A stretch of DNA of 64,000 nucleotides, from positions 1 to 64,000 of the forward strand of contig NZ_NFHP01000006.1 of NCBI RefSeq assembly GCF_002159335.1, given 5' to 3'. The stretch is from Collinsella sp. An7. GTDB lineage: Bacteria; Actinomycetota; Coriobacteriia; Coriobacteriales; Coriobacteriaceae. Below, one piece after another: positions 12,224 to 20,280 of the stretch (positions are counted from its first letter, which is position 1; each line of letters begins with the position of its first letter). The notes below the pieces were generated by a model that saw only the letters and a program-made list of their open reading frames with translations, was not told where the DNA came from and did not search any database. A program made the translations under genes and the position numbers.

Positions 12224-13108
12224 CTATTCTGCGCTCGACAGCACGTCCTCGAGGCGCTTTTCCGGCTCGCCGCCGAGGTAGCGCTCGCTCCCCTGGAGGC
12301 TGCGCTCGAGCTCGCGCTCCAGGCGCTCCGCGTCGAGGTCGTCTTGGTCGATGCCCGGGGTCTCGATGAGCGACGAGACCGAGTTGACCTGCTCCTGGAT
12401 GCGCCCGGCAATATCCTCGTCCATGCCGATGATGCGCAGCTCCCAGTCGATGTTGGCCGAGTCGCCCGAGTGGTACTTGGTCCAGATGAAGGTAAAGATC
12501 TCGCGCTCGTCGCCCTGCGCCGGCAGTTGACCAAAGAGGTGGTCGCAGGTGATGTTGCCGTCGGCATCGAGCCGGGCGCTCACGTTGTAGACGACCTGGT
12601 TGATGTTGTCGTTGAGGAGCGCATTGGTGGCGAGGGCCGCCGCCTGAATCTGGCTGTTGGAGAAGAGCTCAAGCTCGTTGGCGGAGTCGGTATCGACCAC
12701 GCTGACCTCAACGATGCCCGAGCGCTCGTCGGCCTCGTCTACGGTGAAGTCGCGCGGGAACTGCGTAAAGCCGTTGCCCCACTCAACGCCGCCCTCGAGC
12801 GCCAGGCTGACCGTCTGGCCGTTGACCGTGTCGGAAAGGTTGGCTGTGTTGAGGCGGCGGCTCACGCCGTACCAGACCTGCATGCCAAGTACGAGCAGCA
12901 GCACGCCAATGAGCACCGCCATGGCGACGCGCGAGATGGCGTTGTCCACCTTGGAACCCGAGGGGTCGTCGCCCGAGAGCGGGTCAACGGGGCGGAGGTT
13001 GCGCTTGCGGGGGCTGGCGGGGTCGAGCACGCCCGAGTCGTCGAGCTGCGAGAAGAGCTCGGTGACTTCCTCGGGGGTAAGGGGGGTGTTCTGTGCCTTC
13101 TTTGCCAT
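12224..13108 (-). CDS. Single-pass membrane protein of unknown function
   Basis: A 294-residue protein starting MAKKAQNTPLTPEEVTELF, with AAGG upstream of the ATG at 13108. It has a cytoplasmic acidic/basic N-terminus and one transmembrane helix (VAMAVLIGVLLLVLGMQVWYG, about residues 60-80). The predicted extracytoplasmic domain of about 200 residues has alternating strands, then a Glu/Arg/Leu-rich helical tail. I recognise no family motif or catalytic residue. It lies downstream of the ABC exporter on the same strand but is separated from it by a palindromic hairpin, so co-transcription is uncertain. Confidence 0.7.
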   Translation of the reverse strand: MAKKAQNTPLTPEEVTELFSQLDDSGVLDPASPRKRNLRPVDPLSGDDPSGSKVDNAISRVAMAVLIGVLLLVLGMQVWYGVSRRLNTANLSDTVNGQTVSLALEGGVEWGNGFTQFPRDFTVDEADERSGIVEVSVVDTDSANELELFSNSQIQAAALATNALLNDNINQVVYNVSARLDADGNITCDHLFGQLPAQGDEREIFTFIWTKYHSGDSANIDWELRIIGMDEDIAGRIQEQVNSVSSLIETPGIDQDDLDAERLERELERSLQGSERYLGGEPEKRLEDVLSSAE

Positions 13109-13252
13109 GCGCCAACCTTGCAGCCACGGGTGGTGTTGCCTAAGGCGACGAGGCGCCATGCCGCCCAGCCGCGCCGCCATTATACGCAGGCACTGCGCGG
13201 CGCGGGCGGGTCGGGGGCAATTATCATGCAAGAAGCAGAGGCACGCAGGGTG

Positions 13253-13324
13253 GGTCGTTTGGGGACGTGTTCCATCTGATTTTTTTTTGAAAATGGGTCA
13301 GATGGAACACGTCCCCAAGCGACC
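13253..13324. repeat. GGGGACGTGTTCC-family hairpin repeat, copy 1
   Basis: The 27-nt arms 13253-13279 and 13298-13324 pair with one mismatch around an 18-nt loop containing eight T. The core reads TTTGGGGACGTGTTCC. Related hairpins occur at 29071, 32106, 33354, 49947, 51909 and 54493, always between genes. Confidence 0.8.
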
Positions 13325-13348
13325 GCGATGGCGCGCCCGTCGGCCCGC

Positions 13349-15142
13349 CTACGCCACCTCGTGGGCGCGGGCGCCCTCAAACTGCATGCGGTAGTAACGA
13401 GCGTAGGTGCCGCCGTGCGCGAGCAGCTCCTCGTGCGTGCCGCGCTCCACCACGCGACCGGCCTCCACGGTGGCGATCTCGTCGGCGCCCTTAATCGTCG
13501 AGAGACGGTGCGCGATGATGATGGTCGTGCGGTCGGCGGCGAGGCGCTCGAGCGACTCCTGCACCGCCTCCTCGCTCTCGTTGTCGAGCGCCGAGGTGGC
13601 CTCGTCCAAGATCAGAATCTTGGGGTCCTTGAGAAAGACCCGTGCGATGGCCACGCGCTGCTTCTGCCCACCCGAGAGCCGGCTGCCGCGCTCGCCCACC
13701 ACGGTGTCGTACCCCTCGGGCAAGCTCGCGATGAAGTCGTGGATGTTGGCGCGGCGGGCGGCGTCCTCGATCTCGGCCTGCGTGGCTCCCGGGCGCCCGT
13801 AGGCGATGTTCTCGCCGATGGTCCCATCAAACAGGTAGACGTCCTGCTGCACCAGGCCGATGGCGCGGCGCAGGCTCTCCTGCGTAACCGAGCGCACGTC
13901 CTGCCCATCGATCGAGATGGAGCCAGCATCAACGTCGTAGAAGCGCGGCAACAGCGAGCAGGTGGTCGACTTACCGCCGCCCGACGGACCCACCAGCGCG
14001 ATGGTCTCGCCGGGGCGGATCGAGAGGTTGAGGTGGTCGATTACCGGGTGCAGGCGGCCGCGGCCGTTCTCGCCCAGCTCGACGTCGTCGTAGCTAAAGC
14101 ACACGTCACGGTACTCGATGGCGCCCTCGCGCACCTCGAGTGGGCGCGCGTCGGGCGCGTCCTCGATGTCCGGCATGCTCAAGATGACCTCGTCCATGCG
14201 CTTAAAGCCCGCGATGGCCTTCTGGATGTTCTCGGTGGAGTTGACGAGCGTCTCAATCGGGGTGGTAAAGAGGCTGATGTAGAGCGCAAAGGTGGCCATG
14301 TCCACAGCGGTCATCTGCCCCTCGGCCACCAGGTAGCCGCCGAGCACGACGATGATGGTAAAGAGCGCACCGGTCATGAGGGCGCTGGTGGCCTGGTAGG
14401 CGCCCATGGCGTGGTACTGGTTGACCTTGGAGGTGAGATAGCGGTCGTTGGACTGGCGAAACTTGGCGCGCTCGGTCTCTTCGTTGGCAAACGACTTGAC
14501 CACGCGGATGCCCGAGAGCGAATCCTGGAGCTGCGAGTTTACCTCGGAGATCTTGCGGCGGTTATCGGCAAAGACCTCGCGCATGCGAAAGTTCTGGCGC
14601 ACCATGATGATCACGAAGATTGCCGTCACCACGGCCATGACGCCCGCAAGCACCGGCGAGATGGTAAAGAGGATCACAAAGGCGCCGATAATCTCAACCC
14701 CGCAGATGATGACCCATTCCGGCACGTGGTGCGCCGCCTCACAGATGTCAAAGAGGTCGTTGACCACGCGGCTCATCATGTCGCCCGAGCTGTGCGCGTC
14801 AAAGTAGGCAAAGTTGAAGCGCTCGTATTGATCGAAGAGGTCCTCGCGCATGCGCGACTCCATGCGCGCGCCCATGATGTGCCCCTGCGCCGAAACGAAG
14901 TAGCGGCAGCCCATGCGGATGAGGTACATGATGATGAGCCCCACCGCGATCATGCCAAGGGAACCGAGGATGGCGCTGCGGCCCTCGGTAAAGAGGCCGC
15001 CCGTGAGCGTGCGGAGGATGCTCGGGAAGGCAAGGTCGATGCCGGCGATCACCAGCGCGCAAACGGTGTCGGCGATAAACAGGCCGCGCTCGGGGCCGTA
15101 GTAGGCAAGAAAGCGGCGGAACATCGTCTTGTGCTTGCTCAT
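13349..15142 (-). CDS. ABC exporter: fused membrane and ATPase domains
   Basis: A 597-residue half-transporter starting MSKHKTMFRRFLAYYGPERG at 15142. A weak GAAAG lies upstream, and the frame is open further up without a better start. The N-terminal ABC-type transmembrane domain (about 1-320) has six predicted helices. The nucleotide-binding domain carries Walker A GPSGGGKST (near 390), the Q-loop in VQQDVYLF, signature LSGGQ, Walker B ILILDEATSALD and the H-loop in IIAHRLST. It resembles MsbA/LmrA/YknU-type exporters that act as dimers for lipids, drugs or peptides. The substrate is not inferable. A lone half-transporter gene implies a homodimer or a partner elsewhere. Confidence 0.93.
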   Translation of the reverse strand: MSKHKTMFRRFLAYYGPERGLFIADTVCALVIAGIDLAFPSILRTLTGGLFTEGRSAILGSLGMIAVGLIIMYLIRMGCRYFVSAQGHIMGARMESRMREDLFDQYERFNFAYFDAHSSGDMMSRVVNDLFDICEAAHHVPEWVIICGVEIIGAFVILFTISPVLAGVMAVVTAIFVIIMVRQNFRMREVFADNRRKISEVNSQLQDSLSGIRVVKSFANEETERAKFRQSNDRYLTSKVNQYHAMGAYQATSALMTGALFTIIVVLGGYLVAEGQMTAVDMATFALYISLFTTPIETLVNSTENIQKAIAGFKRMDEVILSMPDIEDAPDARPLEVREGAIEYRDVCFSYDDVELGENGRGRLHPVIDHLNLSIRPGETIALVGPSGGGKSTTCSLLPRFYDVDAGSISIDGQDVRSVTQESLRRAIGLVQQDVYLFDGTIGENIAYGRPGATQAEIEDAARRANIHDFIASLPEGYDTVVGERGSRLSGGQKQRVAIARVFLKDPKILILDEATSALDNESEEAVQESLERLAADRTTIIIAHRLSTIKGADEIATVEAGRVVERGTHEELLAHGGTYARYYRMQFEGARAHEVA

Positions 15143-15153
15143 GGGAACACTTT

Positions 15154-15191
15154 CTATCTCTTGGGCGTTGAGCCTATCTCTTGGGCATTGA
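15154..15191 (-). repeat. Two tandem 18-nt copies in the ABC exporter leader
   Basis: CTATCTCTTGGGC(G/A)TTGA occurs twice with a 20-nt period just upstream of the ABC exporter start. On the coding strand each copy reads TCAA(C/T)GCCCAAGAGATAG, giving two purine-rich AAGAGATAG stretches in the leader. It may be a simple duplication. Confidence 0.55.
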
Positions 15192-15313
15192 AGCAACGCC
15201 CTAGTATACGACAGCGTGCGTCGGCATGGTGCGCCTATAGAAGCTTCAAACGGGACTGGCGGCAGGGAGAGAACCGGTCTTCCCGCCTGTTGACATTTGG
15301 TGAGCCCGCACAC

Positions 15314-15344
15314 AAAAACAGCCGCCGGCCAGAGCGGCTGTTTT
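15314..15344 (-). terminator. Terminator of the Nudix gene
   Basis: On the minus strand an AAAACAGCCGC stem, a short CG-rich loop and GCGGCTGTTTTTG form a canonical terminator 18 nt after the Nudix stop. Confidence 0.85.
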
Positions 15345-15361
15345 GCACTAAGGCGCGTTTG

Positions 15362-16054
15362 TTACTGCATATCCGCGAGCCGATGGCCCATGACTTCGCA
15401 GGCCAGCGCGCCGACGACCGTCTTGGCGTCCTCGATCTTGCCGTCGAGCACCGCGTCCACAAGCTCCTTGACCGGCACGAGATCGACGTTGAGGAACTCG
15501 TCGTCGTCCGGGCGGGCGCCTTCAAACGAGAGCTGCGTGGCCAGGTAGATGTGAATGAGCTCGTCGGAGAAACCGCAGCTCGTGGCTATCGTGGTGAGGT
15601 AGGCAATCTTGCCCGCCGCAAACCCGGTCTCTTCTTTGAGCTCGCGCTTGGCGCAGTCGAGCGGGTCCTCGCCCGGGTCGAGCTTGCCGGCGGGAATCTC
15701 GACTGTCACGCGGCCGAGCGACGTGCGGTACTGGCGCACAAGGGCGATCTTGCCCGACGTGGTGAGGGCCACCACGGCTGCGGCGCCGCGATGGCGCACC
15801 ACATCGCGCGTGGAGGTATGGCCGTTGGGGAGGCGCACGTTCAGGCGCTCGACGTCAAAAATCTTGCCGCGCCAGGCGATCTCGCTGTCGATGACCTCCT
15901 CGCGCAGGTCGGCATCGTGCTCGGCCTCGTCGCCCAGCACGAGCGCGGGCAGGTCCTCCATCTCGGGCGTGGGCGAGGCGTTCTCCTCGGTGCGGTCGCC
16001 GTCCTCGACCTCGATGCCCTCCGCCTGCTCGTTTACGCAGCTCTCCTCGGCCAT
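15362..16054 (-). CDS. Nudix hydrolase, ADP-ribose pyrophosphatase type
   Basis: This 230-residue protein starts at 16054 behind GGGGAGG. Residues 1-50 are an acidic Glu/Asp-rich extension without an obvious domain. The Nudix fold follows: IFDVERLNVRLPNGHT, then VRQYRTSLGRVTVEIPAGKLDPGE. The Nudix box runs from GKLDPGE through RELKEETGF near residues 135-157. This arrangement (VRQYR...E(I/L)PAGK) matches the ADP-ribose/sugar-nucleotide pyrophosphatases. It probably hydrolyses ADP-ribose to AMP and ribose 5-phosphate. It is monocistronic, with its own terminator. Confidence 0.9.
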   Translation of the reverse strand: MAEESCVNEQAEGIEVEDGDRTEENASPTPEMEDLPALVLGDEAEHDADLREEVIDSEIAWRGKIFDVERLNVRLPNGHTSTRDVVRHRGAAAVVALTTSGKIALVRQYRTSLGRVTVEIPAGKLDPGEDPLDCAKRELKEETGFAAGKIAYLTTIATSCGFSDELIHIYLATQLSFEGARPDDDEFLNVDLVPVKELVDAVLDGKIEDAKTVVGALACEVMGHRLADMQ

Positions 16055-16298
16055 AGTGCCTCCCCTATCGCGCCGGTTGGTCTTCTACAGGGTACCCAAA
16101 GTTGCGCGCACCGGGCGCGAGGGGACGTCAAACGACCCTATCCCCTTGCTACGCTTTCCGCACATAACGCGCAGCGAACATTTAGACGGACTCGACGGCA
16201 TTAACTTGTCGTCGAGCTCGTTTGTGACGATGCGCGTGGTGCTGCACCTGCTGTTTGAGGGGCACAAAGCATGGGTGGAGCGAAACGAATAGCAAGTG

Positions 16299-16483
16299 TG
16301 GCCAAAAATGAGGTCGAAAAAGTAAACCGGACATAGGCTCGATGCCCCGCGGGCGTCGGATTGCAGCTCGGGGCAGCCATTTTGGGCAAGAAGGGCGCTC
16401 CGAGAGGCGGCTAGAGCGTCATATGAAGCCCCGTCGGGCCGACCTTGCCCGACGAATTACTTTTTCGGCGCTGTTTTTGGCCA
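16299..16483. repeat. Inverted pair of the 26-nt motif, copy 2
   Basis: TGGCCAAAAA...GAAAAAGTA runs forward at 16299-16324 and inverted at 16458-16483, 185 nt overall and close to the 195 nt of copy 1. The gap 16055-17064 contains this element, a third one at 16861, one tentative small ORF and nothing else I can support. Confidence 0.65.
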
Positions 16484-16639
16484 TGGTTGCGATTTTTTGT
16501 GGGTTTGCATCCTAAGGTACACGACATCGCCGTTGGCCGGCGTAGGGCGCACGGTCGCAATTCGCGCAGCATCTCCCCGGTCAGACCGACCAATCGAGCC
16601 GCTATACCCGCAGCATGACCACACACAAAAAGGCGCGTC

Positions 16640-16747
16640 ATGGACAACTCCGCAAACCGCACGGGCAGTCGCATACCTACCGGCGACGATTTTGAGGATG
16701 ACCGGCAGCGCTGGCTTGATGCCGTCGGACGCGCCAAACGGCATTAG
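16640..16747 (+). CDS. Possible 35-residue small protein
   Basis: ATG at 16640 with an AAAAAGG-like ribosome site 7 nt upstream encodes a hydrophilic peptide (MDNSANRTGSRIPTGDDFED, then DRQRWLDAVGRAKRH). It lies between two repeat elements. It could equally be a remnant or chance, and I recognise no family. Confidence 0.2.
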   Translation: MDNSANRTGSRIPTGDDFEDDRQRWLDAVGRAKRH

Positions 16748-16860
16748 TAGCAGGCGATTGGACGCCACGCGGCCATCGGTGGACCGACGCGATCAATCGA
16801 ATTGGTGCAAAGCGTCATATTCGGCTTGATGCCACCCGCTACGCCACCTTTCATATCAAG

Positions 16861-17019
16861 CAGTGGCCAAAAATGCGCGTAGGGGCAACTAGTAGCCCCT
16901 CATTTTGGTCTAATACCATGACCTGCTTAAGCGAATCCTGCGCTTTCTTTCAGCTTAAGCATATATAGATGGTGTTAAGAGGGGTTACTAGTTGCCCTTA
17001 CGCGTATTTTTGGCCACTG
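16861..17019. repeat. 159-bp inverted-repeat element, copy 3 variant of the TGGCCAAAAA family
   Basis: The 39-nt arms 16861-16899 and 16981-17019 differ at only three positions. They start CAGTGGCCAAAAAT and continue GGGCAACTAGTA. The interior is itself partly palindromic (GCTTAAGC occurs twice, and TAATACCAT pairs with ATGGTGTTA). The whole forms a long hairpin typical of a MITE or REPIN-like unit. Confidence 0.75.
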
Positions 17020-17064
17020 CGTCAGTCAACCATCTGTTTTACACTGCCTGACTGGCGCTTCTTG

Positions 17065-17718
17065 CTACGATTTAAAGTGTGCACCCCGCACCGAATAGTC
17101 GCGGCGAGCGCGCGCCAGGTAGTCATAGTGCTCGGGCCGGTGCGCATCGCTTGCGATGAAGCTCACGAGGTTTTCTTCAAACAGGCGCTTTGCGGGCTTT
17201 TTCTCTCGACCGAGGCGTCCGCCAGCTACAAAGTCAGCTGAAACCTGCAGCTTACAACCCATCTTAACCAAGCGGCGCGCAACCTCGATATCCTTCTGCA
17301 CCGCTCGATAGCGCTCCGGATGTGCGATGATCACCGTATAGCCCATGCCCTGCAGTTCAAAAATGGTGCGCTCGTATTCGTCGAACTTGAGCTTGTCGGC
17401 AACCGTGGAGAGTTCGAGCAGAAACTCGTGTCCGCCGTCAAACGCCAGCCGGCTTACCCACTGCATTCCCAGCTCCATGAGCTTAGCATGGTTTACCTCA
17501 AAGCCCATCCGCAACGGAAAGCCCCCAGCGTGCTCCTGTAGCAATTCAAAGGCGTCCCACATGGCATTGTAGTCAAAGTACGGGTCGCGACAGTGCGGCG
17601 TGCACACGATGCTCGTCACGCCCGCGCGCCGAGCGGCATCAAGCATGTGCAGACTCTCATCCAGGTTGGATGCCCCGTCATCGACTCCGGGCAAAATATG
17701 GCAGTGCATGTCTCTCAT
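17065..17718 (-). CDS. PHP-domain protein-tyrosine phosphatase (CpsB/YwqE type)
   Basis: I choose the ATG at 17718 (MRDMHCHILPG), 217 residues, because GAGAAGGTG sits 6 nt before it. A GTG three codons earlier overlaps that site. Metal-binding PHP motifs are DMHCHILPGVDDG at the N-terminus, IVCTPHCRD, GFEVNH, IIAHPERYRA and FIASDAHRP. The family dephosphorylates the tyrosine tail of the cognate BY-kinase and controls capsule/EPS chain synthesis. It lies 79 nt downstream of the kinase gene in the same direction, completing a C-D-B regulatory module. Confidence 0.9.
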   Translation of the reverse strand: MRDMHCHILPGVDDGASNLDESLHMLDAARRAGVTSIVCTPHCRDPYFDYNAMWDAFELLQEHAGGFPLRMGFEVNHAKLMELGMQWVSRLAFDGGHEFLLELSTVADKLKFDEYERTIFELQGMGYTVIIAHPERYRAVQKDIEVARRLVKMGCKLQVSADFVAGGRLGREKKPAKRLFEENLVSFIASDAHRPEHYDYLARARRDYSVRGAHFKS

Positions 17719-17797
17719 CGTGTGCACCTTCTCTCTATACGTCGTACTTGCGCTGCACTACCGTGGAGCAGCGAACCCTTAGCTCTACCTCAGCGCC

Positions 17798-18610
17798 TTA
17801 CCCGCGCGAAAAACGGCTCCCGCTCTGTGCGTGGCCGGTACGGTGCGAAGTAGCCGGGGCCGGCGCCTGTGCACCCACCGCGGCGCCGCGCGCCGCCGGC
17901 ATGCTCGGAGCCTCCAGCGACTCTCCGCCGCCCTTACGCACACGCTTACCATCTTTGGTGTAATAAGAGTAGTAATGGTCGCTCGCATCGGCCGCGCACA
18001 TGTTGGCCACCGCGCCGATGATGTTGGCGTCTGCCTTCTTAAGCTGCTCAAACGCCCCCATCACCTCCTCGCGCTTTGCAAAGTTCTCGCGCACCACGAG
18101 AATCGTGGCGTCGGCATGCGTCGAGATGATGGCCGCATCCACGAAGGTGCCAACCGGAGGAGTGTCGAACAGCACGTAGTCGTAGCTCGCCTCCATGGCG
18201 GCCTCAAGACGCTTGAAGCGCTGGGACGAGAGGATGTCGGGCGGATTGGGAATGTGCGGCTCGGAATCGAGGAAGAAAAGATTCTGCTGACTGGTGGCCG
18301 AAACAGCATCTTCAAGGTCAATCTGGCCACTTAGTACCGCATAGATGCCGTAGCGAGCGCGGACGCCTATCTCATCGGCGAGCGAGCGACGACGCATGTC
18401 ACATTCAACCAAAAGCACGCGCTTGCCGCTCGAGGCAATAGCCACCGCCAGATGATGCGCAACGGTGGTTTTGCCCTCATTGGGCACCGACGACGTGAGG
18501 ACGATTGACTTTACCGGCGCGTCTACGCTGGCAAAACGGATGTTGGCATAGAGGGTCTTGGCGGCGTTTTGGGCAACCTCAGCACTCGCCGGGGCGTGTT
18601 TGCGCGGCAT
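17798..18610 (-). CDS. Bacterial tyrosine kinase (CpsD/CapB type)
   Basis: A 270-residue cytoplasmic BY-kinase. The N-terminal linker (AKTLYANIRFASVD) is followed by Walker A SVPNEGKTT near residue 45, Walker A' LLVECDMRR near 68, and Walker B YVLFDTPP near 145. A Tyr cluster HYYSYYTKDGK (about residue 212) is a candidate autophosphorylation site, followed by a Gly/Ala/Pro-rich tail. AAAGGAGG lies upstream of the start, inside the end of the preceding gene. Activation should require contact with the adjacent membrane protein (3-nt gap). It regulates polysaccharide polymer length or export. Confidence 0.92.
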   Translation of the reverse strand: MPRKHAPASAEVAQNAAKTLYANIRFASVDAPVKSIVLTSSVPNEGKTTVAHHLAVAIASSGKRVLLVECDMRRRSLADEIGVRARYGIYAVLSGQIDLEDAVSATSQQNLFFLDSEPHIPNPPDILSSQRFKRLEAAMEASYDYVLFDTPPVGTFVDAAIISTHADATILVVRENFAKREEVMGAFEQLKKADANIIGAVANMCAADASDHYYSYYTKDGKRVRKGGGESLEAPSMPAARGAAVGAQAPAPATSHRTGHAQSGSRFSRG

Positions 18611-18613
18611 GGC

Positions 18614-19273
18614 CTATCGCCCTCCTTTCATCTCGGGGATGCGTCCGATTACAGGCACTCCAAGCAGCTGTTCGATATCCTCAGCGTCGCGGACGCGCGT
18701 ATCGAGGATGTCCATGAGAACCACAATGGCAACCGCGGCAAAGAGGCCAGCCATAAATGCAACGGCCACGTACAGCATGCGATTGGGGCCGCTCGGTGCC
18801 GTGGGCGTGACGGCCTCGTCGATCACATTGACGCTCTCGACGTTCATGACCTCGCGTGCCACCGCCGAAACGTTGGCGGCAAGGCCGTTGGCAACAGCGG
18901 CTACGTCCTCAGCATTGTCGCCGGTCACCGAAAGGGTGATGACGCGGGTGGTTGACTCACTCTCGACCGAGATGTCGAAGGCGTTGAGGTCCTCGAGGCC
19001 GAGCTGCTTTGCAGTGTCGGCGGTGACGCGATCGCTCTCGAGCAGTGTCGCAACGTCGTTGGTGAGCATCTGGCTGGCGGAAAGATCACTCGAAAGCGCC
19101 GAGGAGCTGTCAGTGGTGCTCGAAGCAAGCACGTACATGCTGGTCGAAACGGTGTAGGTGTTATGCATAAAGAGCAGGCTGCCAAAAGCCATGATGATGG
19201 CGCAGGCAACAGGCAGGGTCACCACCAGCCGCAAGTGCTTGCGCAACAGCGTGAGGAGTTCAAGCAGTGTCAT
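18614..19273 (-). CDS. Capsular polysaccharide co-polymerase/activator (Wzz/CpsC type)
   Basis: Start ATG at 19273 (MTLLELLTLLRKHLRLVV) with AAAGG 6-7 nt upstream, 219 residues. Two transmembrane helices (about 15-35 and 172-192) flank an extracytoplasmic domain. The membrane-proximal Pro motif is VTPTAPSGPNRMLYV, typical of Wzz proteins. The C-terminus (DTRVRDAEDIEQLLGVPVIG) is the cytoplasmic segment that activates the BY-kinase. First gene of the cpsC-cpsD-cpsB unit. No glycosyltransferase, flippase or polymerase follows, so the polymer genes must lie elsewhere or be lost. Confidence 0.88.
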   Translation of the reverse strand: MTLLELLTLLRKHLRLVVTLPVACAIIMAFGSLLFMHNTYTVSTSMYVLASSTTDSSSALSSDLSASQMLTNDVATLLESDRVTADTAKQLGLEDLNAFDISVESESTTRVITLSVTGDNAEDVAAVANGLAANVSAVAREVMNVESVNVIDEAVTPTAPSGPNRMLYVAVAFMAGLFAAVAIVVLMDILDTRVRDAEDIEQLLGVPVIGRIPEMKGGR

Positions 19274-19306
19274 CGTTAGCCTTTCGTGCAAGTTCGACTT
19301 GGTACA

Positions 19307-19362
19307 GGGGGGGGTAGACAATTTGTGCCCCCTCTCCCAATCTATCTACCGAGGGGATTATA
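19307..19362 (-). promoter_or_regulatory. cps leader: TATAAT promoter, G/C-tract hairpin
   Basis: On the minus strand a TATAAT (19357-19362) is followed by a leader in which GAGGGGG can pair with a run of eight C (19307-19314), giving a hairpin 35-50 nt before cpsC. The -35 is poor. A leader hairpin near a loaP remnant suggests antitermination control. The eight-base homopolymer could also slip. Confidence 0.4.
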
Positions 19363-19390
19363 ACGCCGACGGATGGTTTTGACGCTTTAA

Positions 19391-19862
<472 letters not shown>

Positions 19863-20206
19863 GGCACCCCCTCTGCGGCAGTGCCTTGCCCACTATTTGA
19901 GCCAGCCCTCGACCAAAAGGCCTATAGCTCCGCCCAACCAGCAAACAAGCCAGCTACCAGCAACGACTATTCATTCCCCTGCATCGCATCGGCAACGCGC
20001 GCGCAGCGACGATTGCCAGCCACCAGGATATGTAGGCTTAAGCATATCGCAGAACCCTGAAGCATGGGTTGAAGGTTGTGTAAAGGTGGGGTGTTTCAGC
20101 GGAGCGACACAAACGTGAGGGGCGGCACGCCCGCGGAGCATGTGGCGGATTGCGGCAGCGTCTGCCGTGGTCCCAACACCGCCTGTACCCTCCCCTGCTG
20201 TTTGTT

Positions 20207-20223
20207 TCCCATGTAAAACATGG
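20207..20223. other. Small hairpin in the DUF4012 upstream gap
   Basis: CCCATGTAAAACATGGG forms a 6-bp stem. In the gap 19863-20280 I see no gene. A TATCAT (about 20243) 35 nt before the start is a candidate -10 box for the downstream gene. Confidence 0.35.
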
Positions 20224-20280
20224 GATTCCGGGGCAGCTCACCTATCATGAGAGTGTATGTACAACCTACGGGAGGACGTT

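Noticed and set aside
13328-16204. 958-codon plus-strand frame across the ABC exporter and Nudix genes
   Set aside because: It spans two real genes and their terminator on the other strand and has no ribosome site or family motif.
16201-16292. Plus-strand tail SFVTMRVVLHLLFEGHKAWV ending at TAG
   Set aside because: It looks somewhat protein-like but has no start, no upstream coding sequence and no family I recognise.
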